DNA of 37,242 nucleotides from Betaproteobacteria bacterium (GTDB lineage Bacteria > Pseudomonadota > Gammaproteobacteria > Burkholderiales > SG8-41). A model generated the notes under the pieces. That model had not been told where the DNA came from and did not search any database. It saw nothing but the letters and a program-made list of their open reading frames with translations. Location of the stretch: contig JAHFRL010000017.1 of NCBI GenBank assembly GCA_023266235.1, positions 1-37,242 of the forward strand. The letters are read 5' to 3'. Shown here piece after piece: positions 24,320-31,442 of this stretch (the first letter of the stretch is position 1; the number at the start of each line of letters is the position of its first letter). The translations under genes and the position numbers were made by a program.

Positions 24320-25771
24320 TTACTTCGGTTGATTTTGCTTTTCGCCGTCGCGGTGATGGTTGTCGGCGGGCTGCGGTGCCGCCGGACCGTTGCCCGGCGG
24401 ACGCGGCCTGGACGCCGTTACCGGCGCTGCCGCCGCCTGGCTGGCTGTCTCGTTCGCATGGGACGGCCGTTCGGCATGGGGACGCGCGGCGGGGGCGCTC
24501 GGCAGGTTGGGGCGGGCCGCAGGCGGATCCGGCCGAGTGACTGCGGCTGCAGGCGCGGAATCAAGACGGCTGGCGCGTATTTCCGGGCGGTTGCCGACGC
24601 TGGCTATCGCGTCGGGTCGGTGGTCGCTGCGAGGCGCTTCCGCGCGAGCCTCGGGTCTCGCGTCCGCACGCGGGCTCGAGTCGCGGGCGTCGCGCCGGTT
24701 GACCTCAACGCTGCGCGGCTCTGGACGAACTTCAGGTTTGGCATCGACGCGTGGGGTCGGAGCGGCCGCGTCGGCGCGGTTGCCTTGATTGGCATGCGGG
24801 GCCGGCGCCGCGAACTCGCGAGCGTGATTCTCGACCCGGATTTCCGCCGCGCCGCCGAACCGCTCGCGCAACGACGCTTCGCGATACGGCGCGCCGCGGC
24901 GGTGAGCCGGATCGTGCTGCCAGGCGTCCGGCGCAATGTTCACGTTGCGCGTCACGTTATTCACGTTGATCTGGCGGTTTACGACCACGGTCGGGCTGTA
25001 ATAGTAGTTGTTCACGTTTACCACGCGCGTATGGTGACGCGGCCAGTCGAGCGTGCCAAAGAAGAACCCCACGGACACCGGGATGCCCGTGCCCCACGCA
25101 AAACCCACAAATCCCGGACGCGCGTAATACCCGTGCCACGGCGCCCAACGTACCGGCTGATACGCTGGCCACCACCACGGCCCGTAGACGACCAGCGGAT
25201 CGTAGTACGGCACGTAAATGATCCGCGGGTCCAGCGGTTCCACCGCGATGAATAGCCCTTGCGTTTGCACCCGCATCCATTCATTCGACCTGAGGTTGCC
25301 CGCGGCATACGCTTTCTGCCGCAAATACTGGACGGAGTCCATGACCTGCGGCTCCTGCGCGAGAAACGCGTCGCCGAGGCTTTCGGTCCAATTCAGTTTC
25401 TCGTCCATCATCGCGAGAATTTCCGGAAATGCGGCGAGCGATTTCACGCTCGGGTCCCAGTCCATCCGCTCGACTGCCCTCACCGCCCGGTCACCCGTCA
25501 AGCCGGGATACGCCCGCGACCAGCGCGCGGCTTCGACCACTTCGAGCGGGTAGGTAGACGCCATCAGGATCTGCGACAACAGCGAATCCGGATACAGCGC
25601 GATCGGCGCCAGCATCTGATCGAGAGCCTGCTGCGAGAATGCGGCCTGTGCCTGCGCGCGGGGCAGAGGCGTGTAATTTTGCGCGGACGCGGCTGGCGTG
25701 TATGCCAGCAATACCGCGACCGGCAGCACCAACAGGGTACCGAGCGTATGGCGTAGTTTGCGGTTTATCAT
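24320..25771 (-). CDS. DUF3300 secreted protein with Pro/Arg/Ala-rich tail
   Basis: A 483-residue exported protein with a signal peptide (LGTLLVLPVAVLLAYTPAASA). The N-terminal domain (about 35-260) is DUF3300, recognisable from LDQMLAPIALYPDSLLSQIL, STYPLEVVEAARW, DWDPSVKSLAAFPEIL and IIYVPYYDPLVVYGPWWW. The remaining 200 or so residues are low complexity, with repeated RPE/RPD and PAA segments, and probably disordered. The function of DUF3300 is unknown. A strong AAGGAGG precedes the ATG at 25771. It is monocistronic, convergent with the Bug receptor. Long open frames antisense to the tail reflect its biased composition. Confidence 0.9.
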   Translation of the reverse strand: MINRKLRHTLGTLLVLPVAVLLAYTPAASAQNYTPLPRAQAQAAFSQQALDQMLAPIALYPDSLLSQILMASTYPLEVVEAARWSRAYPGLTGDRAVRAVERMDWDPSVKSLAAFPEILAMMDEKLNWTESLGDAFLAQEPQVMDSVQYLRQKAYAAGNLRSNEWMRVQTQGLFIAVEPLDPRIIYVPYYDPLVVYGPWWWPAYQPVRWAPWHGYYARPGFVGFAWGTGIPVSVGFFFGTLDWPRHHTRVVNVNNYYYSPTVVVNRQINVNNVTRNVNIAPDAWQHDPAHRRGAPYREASLRERFGGAAEIRVENHAREFAAPAPHANQGNRADAAAPTPRVDAKPEVRPEPRSVEVNRRDARDSSPRADARPEARAEAPRSDHRPDAIASVGNRPEIRASRLDSAPAAAVTRPDPPAARPNLPSAPAARPHAERPSHANETASQAAAAPVTASRPRPPGNGPAAPQPADNHHRDGEKQNQPK

Positions 25772-25942
25772 ATTGCCTCCTTGTTATTCGAGGCCGGCGC
25801 GCAACGGCTCTTACGCGCCATGTCCTGTCTCTATAACGTATTAGACCGCAGCGCGTGCCGCCAAGTCTGTTGCAATACGTAACAAGGTGTTACAGGCGTT
25901 ATCTGACCGCTGGGTCGGGGGCGGGGCCGGCAACAGGGAATA

Positions 25943-27316
25943 TTACTTTGAATACAATGCGCGCAGCGTTCGCACGTCCTTCAGCTGGTCGAAGCCCCAC
26001 AGCGCGGCGAGGAGCCGTGCGCTGCGCTTCGCGCCCAGCACCGGTAGCAGCAGATCGAGCGCCTTTTCTTGTTCTTCCGCGCGCGTGAGCGGGTTATCGA
26101 AGCTGCCTCTGGCCGCCATGGTCTGGTGCGTGAGGCGCCGGCCGTCCTTGAGCGTGATCTCCATCACGCAGCGCCAGCGGCGCTGCGCGTCGGTGAGACC
26201 GGGATCGCCGACCGCGCGGATGCGCTGCTTGAGCTTCAGCACGCGCGGGTCCCGCATGCGCTTGAAGTCATGTGCCGAAGCGAACGTCACGCCACCGTCC
26301 AGCAGCATCACGGCGAGCAGGTGCTGCACCGAAATGTCCGGCATGTCGCGGTGGTTGACGATCTCGAGTTCCTTGTCCGGCATGCGCGCGACGAGTGCGG
26401 CGACGTCGCCGGCCTTGATGCGGTGCTGCTCGATCATATCGCGCAGCACGTGCAGCGGGCCCTGGATCGGTCCGCCCACCGGCCAGCGCTTGATGCCGCC
26501 GCGCAGGATTTCGTAATCGCGGCCGAGGCCGCGCGTGAGTTCGCCGCGGTCGCCCTCCGGCGCGAACGTGAAGAAGAAGTCGCGCTCGCCGGAAAACACG
26601 TCTTCCACGCCGGTAAAGCCCGCGGCCACCATCAGCGCGGCCGCGGTGCCGTTGTGCGCGGGCATGCCGCCCATGCCGTACGACTTCTCGATGTGCTCGG
26701 GGTCGCGGAACATGGTGTAGAGCCCCGACGCCTGCTGTGCGGTGTACGAGAGCAGGTAGCGCACATGGCGCGCATCGAGCTTCAACAGCGCGCCGGCGGT
26801 GGCAGCGGCGCCGAACGCCTGGCCGAACGCACCCGCATGATGCCCCGAGCGCAGGAAAGGCATCGGCCGGAGCGCCAGCAGCACGCGCGCGCAAATGTCG
26901 TAGCCGAGCACGATCGCGCGCAGCACGGTCTGGCCCGGGATGCGGTCGCGCTCGCCGATCGCGAGCGCCGCCGGCACCACGCTCGTCTCCGGATGCGTGA
27001 GCGACGGCGGGTGCGTGGCATCGGTTTCGTCCGCGTGCCCGAACATGCCGTTTGCCAGCGCGGCGTTGACGGCGGAAGTGACGATGCGCGTGCCGACCAC
27101 GCCGCATTCGGGCCGGCCGCCCTGCGTACGAACGTAAGCGATGGCTGCCTTGCCGGGCAGCAGGCGCGAGCCTGAAACCATGGCGGCGAATATGTCGACG
27201 AGATGTATCTTGGCGCGATCAACCACCGCGCGCGGCAGCGGTTTCCTGATTGCGGACGCCATGTATCGGCTGAGTTCCAGCGTGAGCGGAGAAACTTCCT
27301 GGCCTGATGCATCCAT
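25943..27316 (-). CDS. MmgE/PrpD family protein (copy 2)
   Basis: About 457 residues, the second MmgE/PrpD protein in the window and divergent from the first. Family blocks include DRAKIHLVDIFAAMVSG, NGMFGHADETDATHPPSL, YDICARVLLAL, MFRDPEHIEKSYGMGGMPAH and GGIKRWPVGGPIQGPL. The motif corresponding to ETADHSLPY of copy 1 reads IVNHRDMPDISVQHLLAVML, so the active site differs and the substrate is probably not the same. The start is uncertain: ATG at 27316 with GGAAG upstream gives the length typical of the family; 27334 is an in-frame alternative, and the frame is open to 27433. Confidence 0.88.
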   Translation of the reverse strand: MDASGQEVSPLTLELSRYMASAIRKPLPRAVVDRAKIHLVDIFAAMVSGSRLLPGKAAIAYVRTQGGRPECGVVGTRIVTSAVNAALANGMFGHADETDATHPPSLTHPETSVVPAALAIGERDRIPGQTVLRAIVLGYDICARVLLALRPMPFLRSGHHAGAFGQAFGAAATAGALLKLDARHVRYLLSYTAQQASGLYTMFRDPEHIEKSYGMGGMPAHNGTAAALMVAAGFTGVEDVFSGERDFFFTFAPEGDRGELTRGLGRDYEILRGGIKRWPVGGPIQGPLHVLRDMIEQHRIKAGDVAALVARMPDKELEIVNHRDMPDISVQHLLAVMLLDGGVTFASAHDFKRMRDPRVLKLKQRIRAVGDPGLTDAQRRWRCVMEITLKDGRRLTHQTMAARGSFDNPLTRAEEQEKALDLLLPVLGAKRSARLLAALWGFDQLKDVRTLRALYSK

Positions 27317-27450
27317 TGTTCTTGACTTCCGCATTTCGGGAATCACCCAGGCACTGGAAGACGAGGCAGCGGTATTCGGATCGGTAGCCGTGCCATCGCA
27401 GTGCGTCGGGCGCCCGGCGCCGCGCTCATCCATTTCCCATGCACTGGTTT

Positions 27451-27481
27451 TTGTCCGCGTTCATCTGCGTTCACCGGCGGC
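27451..27481 (+). repeat. Short tandem GCGTTCA-type repeat between MmgE copy 2 and the dioxygenase
   Basis: Two 10-base units, GCGTTCATCT and GCGTTCACCG, follow each other and are flanked by TCCGC and GCGGC. The tract is non-coding and sits about 30 bases downstream of the dioxygenase stop. Its composition recalls the other short intergenic repeats of the window. Confidence 0.45.
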
Positions 27482-27514
27482 TAGCCAGCCTTTGCAGTCG
27501 CACTTGCGTCGCCG

Positions 27515-28408
27515 TCACGCTGTGGCCCGCACCGCACGTCCGGGCCGCATCTCGGCCAGGCCGTCGGCCTCGGTCGCCGTGATCGTGGTGCGCAGCATGT
27601 GCCGCGGTTGGTCGTCGGGCCACGGCCGGCCGCGGTGCAGAATCGCGCGGTTGTCCCACATCACGACGTCGCCAGGCCGCCAGCGATGCAGCCAGGTGCA
27701 GCCGGGCGCCGTGGCGGCGGCTATCAGTTCAGCCAGCAGCGCCTGCGCCTCGTCGTTCGGCATGCCGTCGATCGCGTAGGTGTGCGATGCGACGTAGAGC
27801 GCGTCGCGACCGTTGGCCGGATTGCGCCAGCGCATGCGCCAGCACACCGGCGGCAGCGCGGCTTTCTCGCGGTCGGAGGCGAGATGCGGCGCAATCTTCC
27901 CGCGCGAATGCGCGTAATCGTGCCACGCGTTGGCGTCGGCAAGCCGCGTGCGCAGCGCTTCCGGCAGACGCTCCCAAGCGCGCCGCATCGACGCGAATTC
28001 GGTTTCACCGCCGGCCGGCGGGAGCGTGCGCGCCGAGAGCACGGAGGCGAGCGCGGGCGGTATCTTGAAGGAGCTGTCGGTGTGCCAGAGCTGGTTGGCG
28101 CGCGCGCGCAATGCTTCCTTGTGGTCGGGCGGCACCAGCGCGCCGGTGGCGCGGTCGATGTTGGTGAGGATGCTGAACGGGGTGCCTTCGCCGAGCGATG
28201 CGGCCTTCGCGATTTCCAGCGGGCCGAAACGCTGCGAGAACGCGACCTGCAGCGCGTCCGTGATCGCCTGTTCGCGGAACAGCAGCACCGAGTGTTCCTC
28301 GAAGGCCGCCCGCACCGCGGCGTAGGCGTCGTCGCGCGCCGTGACATCGGCGAGCCCGACCCCGCGCACCTCCGCAAAGAAGCCGGGTCCCCGTTGTTTC
28401 AGCTCCAT
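27515..28408 (-). CDS. TauD/TfdA-family Fe(II)/2-oxoglutarate dioxygenase
   Basis: A 297-residue non-haem iron dioxygenase. The iron ligands H109 and D111 are in NQLWHTDSSFK, and the distal His is in RPGDVVMWDNRAILHRGRPW, followed by RHMLRTTI, which carries the 2-oxoglutarate-binding Arg. The family hydroxylates taurine, 2,4-D, alkyl sulfates and similar acids, releasing succinate and CO2; substrate is not clear here. AGGGAAA precedes the ATG. It ends about 200 bases upstream of MmgE copy 2 on the same strand, so co-transcription is possible but not tight. Confidence 0.92.
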   Translation of the reverse strand: MELKQRGPGFFAEVRGVGLADVTARDDAYAAVRAAFEEHSVLLFREQAITDALQVAFSQRFGPLEIAKAASLGEGTPFSILTNIDRATGALVPPDHKEALRARANQLWHTDSSFKIPPALASVLSARTLPPAGGETEFASMRRAWERLPEALRTRLADANAWHDYAHSRGKIAPHLASDREKAALPPVCWRMRWRNPANGRDALYVASHTYAIDGMPNDEAQALLAELIAAATAPGCTWLHRWRPGDVVMWDNRAILHRGRPWPDDQPRHMLRTTITATEADGLAEMRPGRAVRATA

Positions 28409-28714
28409 GGACGTTTCCCTGGTCGGCCGGTTGGGTATGGTTGAAGGCTGTATTTTACGCGTGCTCTATGTGCATCCGGACCTGCGCGCGGCGTGACCGC
28501 GCCAAGCGCTTGCGGAAACGCTGCGGTTGCTCGGTCAAGCGGCAGATCCCCGGACGGATGACATCGGCGTAAGTGTGCCTGATCCGGGGCGCACGCTCCA
28601 GTCGGTGAGAAGGAACGGGAAATGGGGAATAGGGCAGGCTAAAATCCGGCGTCCATGCCAATCGGCGGCTGGCCGACGATCAACGCAGGGACTTTTTTCG
28701 GAAGGCGGATCGGG
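28409..28714. other. Intergenic region without recognisable gene
   Basis: This 306-base interval lies between the divergent dioxygenase and the broken monooxygenase gene. Short frames exist on both strands, but none has a recognisable motif or a good start. I see no repeat or strong promoter. GGAAGG at 28700-28705 provides a ribosome site for the frame starting at 28715. Confidence 0.4.
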
Positions 28715-29074
28715 ATGAACGAGAACGTGTACTGGGTGCTCGAATTGGCGGTGCAACCGGGGCGGTTGAACGATTTCAGAAGCCTGATGTAGGAGATGGT
28801 CGAAGCCGCCCGCAGCCGGGAGCCGGGCACGCTGAACTATGAATGGAATGTCAGCGACGACGGCACGGCCTGTCACATTTACGTGCGCTACCGGGACCCG
28901 GCCGCCGTCATCGCGCACATGGCGGTGTTCGGCACCCGGTTCACCGCCCGGTTCATGGCGCTGGCGAAAATCACGCGCATGGTCGTCTACGGCGCGCCGG
29001 GCGCCGAGGTAAAACAGGCGCTGGCGCCGTACAGTCCCGTGTATCTGGCGCCTTTCGGCGGCTTCAAGCGCTGA
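28715..29074 (+). pseudogene. Antibiotic-biosynthesis-monooxygenase-type (putative quinol monooxygenase) gene with in-frame amber codon
   Basis: From the ATG at 28715 the frame reads MNENVYWVLELAVQPGRLND and then FRSLM, meets TAG at 28790-28792 (codon 26), and continues without a break as EMVEAARSREPGTLNYEWNV and onward to APFGGFKR and a stop at 29074. Both parts fit one ABM-domain protein of about 119 residues; a segment like LMEEMVE would be normal at the junction, so one GAG-to-TAG change explains the interruption. An ATG at 28796, two codons past the TAG, could restart translation but would lack the first beta strand and part of the first helix. It may be a pseudogene, a recent mutation or a sequencing error. 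There is no sign of general stop-codon readthrough in neighbouring genes. Confidence 0.8.
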
Positions 29075-29093
29075 GCGGAGCCGTGAGCTCGCG

Positions 29094-29157
29094 AGATCGT
29101 AAGTGGAGTTTTTTTCCAATTCACGCCCGCCCGCCCTCCTGCCCTCCCGCTCTTGCG
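29094..29157 (+). repeat. GATCGTAA element and pyrimidine-rich tract downstream of the broken gene
   Basis: GCGAGATCGTAAG at 29091-29103 shares its first nine bases with 30207-30215 and its GATCGTAA unit with 30219-30226. A T-run (29109-29115) follows, then a C/T-rich tract (29119-29157) with roughly 7-base periodicity. The whole lies between the ABM gene stop and the next Bug gene. Confidence 0.45.
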
Positions 29158-29203
29158 TTTCCTGCTAGCATGTGCGGCACGCGTCTATCCGGGGGAGGGG
29201 GCC

Positions 29204-30178
29204 ATGAAAATACGCAGCCTGATGTCGGCCGTGCTTGCCGGGGTGCTCGTCGCGCCGATCGCAGCGCCCGCGCAGCAGAAATATCCCGCCAAGACCGTGC
29301 GCCTGGTGCTGCCTTTCGCGGCCGGCAGCGCGGTGGACGTGCTCGCGCGGCTCTATGCGCAGCGCATGTCGGAGAGCTGGAGCCAGCAGGTGGTGGTGGA
29401 CAACCGCACCGGCGCCAACGGCATCATCGGCATGGAGTTGGTCGCGCGCGCGGCGCCCGACGGCTATGCGATAGGCATGGGCAACATCGCGACACTTGCG
29501 ATCAACCCGAGCCTTTACCCCAAGCAGCCGTACGACGTGTCGCGCGACTTCGTGCCGGTCTCGCTCGCGGCGACGATCAGCAATTGCCTGGTGGTGCACC
29601 CGTCGCTGCCGGTCAAATCGGTGAAGGAACTCGTGGCCCTGGCTAAAAAGCGTCCCGGCGACCTGAATTACGCCTCGGGCGGCGTCGGCAGCGCCCAGCA
29701 CATCCCGATGGCGCTGCTCGAGGCGATGACCGGGATCAAGCTCGTGCACGTCGCCTACAAGGGGCTCACCCCGGCTTTCAACGACGTGCTCGCGGGCCAA
29801 GTGCCGATGATGGTCTCCGGGCTGGTCACTTCGCTGCCCTCCCACCAGAGCGGGCGCCTGCGCATCCTTGCCACTACCGGGACGAAACGCACGAGCGCGA
29901 CGCCCGATATTCCGACCGTGGCCGAAGCGGGCGTACCCGGCTACGAAGCCGATTCATGGACCGGTTTCCTCGTGCCCAAGGGCACGCCCGCCGATATCGT
30001 TGCGCAGATCCACGCCGAGGTCGCGCGCATCAGCCAGCTTGCCGACACGCGCGAGCGCCTGCGCGTGTCGGGATTCGATGTGGTCGGCAGCTCGCCCGAC
30101 GCGTTCGCGGCGCTCATCAAAAACGATACGGCGCGGCTGGGCAAGGTGATTCGCGACGCGGGAATCCGCGCGGAGTGA
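29204..30178 (+). CDS. Bug-family tripartite tricarboxylate transporter receptor (copy 2)
   Basis: A 324-residue periplasmic receptor with signal peptide MKIRSLMSAVLAGVLVAPIA. Bug motifs: RLVLPFAAGSAVDVLARLY, VVVDNRTGANGIIGMELVA, APDGYAIGMG, LNYASGGVGSAQHIPMALLE and VHVAYKGLTPA. The ligand loop reads AAGSAVD instead of the PGGGAD or PGAGTD of the other copies, which may change specificity. The ATG at 29204 follows a strong GGGGGAGGGG; an in-frame upstream ATG at 29153 would spoil the signal peptide. Copy 3 follows after 84 bases on the same strand. No cognate membrane components are present. Confidence 0.95.
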   Translation: MKIRSLMSAVLAGVLVAPIAAPAQQKYPAKTVRLVLPFAAGSAVDVLARLYAQRMSESWSQQVVVDNRTGANGIIGMELVARAAPDGYAIGMGNIATLAINPSLYPKQPYDVSRDFVPVSLAATISNCLVVHPSLPVKSVKELVALAKKRPGDLNYASGGVGSAQHIPMALLEAMTGIKLVHVAYKGLTPAFNDVLAGQVPMMVSGLVTSLPSHQSGRLRILATTGTKRTSATPDIPTVAEAGVPGYEADSWTGFLVPKGTPADIVAQIHAEVARISQLADTRERLRVSGFDVVGSSPDAFAALIKNDTARLGKVIRDAGIRAE

Positions 30179-30206
30179 ATGCGGCGCGGGCCTCGACGCG
30201 CGCGCC

Positions 30207-30241
30207 GCGAGATCGGGAGATCGTAAGATCGTGAGGTAAGA
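30207..30241 (+). repeat. Octamer GATCGNNA repeat between Bug copies 2 and 3
   Basis: Three contiguous 8-base units, GATCGGGA (30211-30218), GATCGTAA (30219-30226) and GATCGTGA (30227-30234), are followed by a decayed GGTAAGAT. The same GATCGTAA unit, preceded by GCGA, occurs at 29095-29102 after the previous gene. Confidence 0.65.
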
Positions 30242-30262
30242 TAATGGTCGAGGAGGACGATC

Positions 30263-31258
30263 ATGGGCAATCTGCGTAACGCCTCCCTGACTTGGGCGGT
30301 GTTCTGCGCCGCCGCGTGCCTGGCCGAGCCGCTGTACGCCGCCCCGGCCGACGCCGCGCGGGACTACCCGAGCAAACCGGTGCGCTTTATTGTTCCATTT
30401 GTGCCAGGGGCCGGTACCGACACCACGGCGCGCACCATCGCCGCCAAGCTTGCCGAAAGATGGGGCCAGCAGGTCGTGGTGGACAACCGCACCGGGGCGG
30501 CCGGCGCGATCGGCGTGGACCTTACCGCGCACGCCATCCCGGACGGCTACACGATCAGCCTGATCTCGGCGTCGCACGCCGTCAATTCCGCGGTCAATTC
30601 GAGGCTGCCGTACGATCTCACCAAAGACCTGCAGGCGATTGCGCAGGTCACTTCGCTTTTCTACGCGGTTTCCGTGGTTCCCGCGATTCCGGCCACGAGC
30701 ATCAGGGAACTGATCGCGCACGCCAAGGCGAACCCGGGCAAGCTCAATTTCGGCTCGTCCGGCACCGGCGGCCTGCAGCACTTTGCAGGCGAGATGTTCA
30801 ATCACTTGGCGGGCGTCAAAATCGTCCACGTGCCGTTCAAGGGCGCGGCCGGCGTGATCCTCGCCCAACTGTCAGGCGAGGTGCAGATCGGATTTACGAC
30901 CCTGTTCGGCGTCAGGCCGCACATGGCGACCGGCCGCCTGCGCGTGCTGGCCATCACCGCGGCGAAGCGCTCGCCCGCCGCGCCGGAACTGCCGACAGTC
31001 GCGGAAGCCGGGGTGCCCGGCTACGAGGTTGATCAGTGGTATGGCGTGGTGACGGCGGCCAGGGTGCCCCCCGCCATCGTCCGGAAACTGTCGGTGGCGA
31101 TCGCCGAAGCCCTGAAGTCACCGGACGTCGCGCAGCGACTCGCCGCTGACGGATCCACGCCGGCCGGCACGAGCCCCGAGCAATTCAGCGCGCACATCAA
31201 GTCCGAGATCGCCAAGTGGCGCAAGCTCGCGCAAGACGCCAACCTGGCGCTGCAGTGA
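30263..31258 (+). CDS. Bug-family tripartite tricarboxylate transporter receptor (copy 3)
   Basis: A 331-residue periplasmic receptor with an export signal ending near AEPLYAAPADA. Typical blocks are RFIVPFVPGAGTDTTARTIA, VVVDNRTGAAGAIGVDL, IPDGYTISLI, LNFGSSGTGGLQHFAGEMF and VHVPFKGAAG. The ribosome site AGGAGG is 7 bases before the ATG. It stands directly behind copy 2, separated by an octamer repeat, so the two might be one transcript, but their sequences differ enough that they look like separate family members rather than a recent duplication. Its partner permease is not in the window. Confidence 0.95.
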   Translation: MGNLRNASLTWAVFCAAACLAEPLYAAPADAARDYPSKPVRFIVPFVPGAGTDTTARTIAAKLAERWGQQVVVDNRTGAAGAIGVDLTAHAIPDGYTISLISASHAVNSAVNSRLPYDLTKDLQAIAQVTSLFYAVSVVPAIPATSIRELIAHAKANPGKLNFGSSGTGGLQHFAGEMFNHLAGVKIVHVPFKGAAGVILAQLSGEVQIGFTTLFGVRPHMATGRLRVLAITAAKRSPAAPELPTVAEAGVPGYEVDQWYGVVTAARVPPAIVRKLSVAIAEALKSPDVAQRLAADGSTPAGTSPEQFSAHIKSEIAKWRKLAQDANLALQ

Positions 31259-31313
31259 CGATATTTGAGCGAGGCGTGAGGGAAGAACGGTGACTCGCGA
31301 AGAGGGATCACTC

Positions 31314-31343
31314 TTGACGACGGCAGGGTGCTTGTCTGACTAT
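31314..31343 (+). promoter_or_regulatory. Weak promoter candidate upstream of the SulP fusion gene
   Basis: TTGACG (31314-31319) and GACTAT (31338-31343) are separated by 18 bases, about 100 bases before the SulP ATG. The -10 is weak, so this is tentative. Confidence 0.25.
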
Positions 31344-31442
31344 GCCGAAACGGCGCTGGATACCGCGGCGTAAATTGCCGCCGCCGGTCGCGGGTCGTCC
31401 CGGCGCGATTGGCTGGTCCCCGGCAAAACTCAAGGCAAACAC

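Noticed and set aside
24329-25255. 308-codon plus-strand open frame opposite the DUF3300 gene
   Set aside because: Shadow of the low-complexity Pro/Arg/Ala tail; DUF3300 motifs and a strong ribosome site are on the minus strand.
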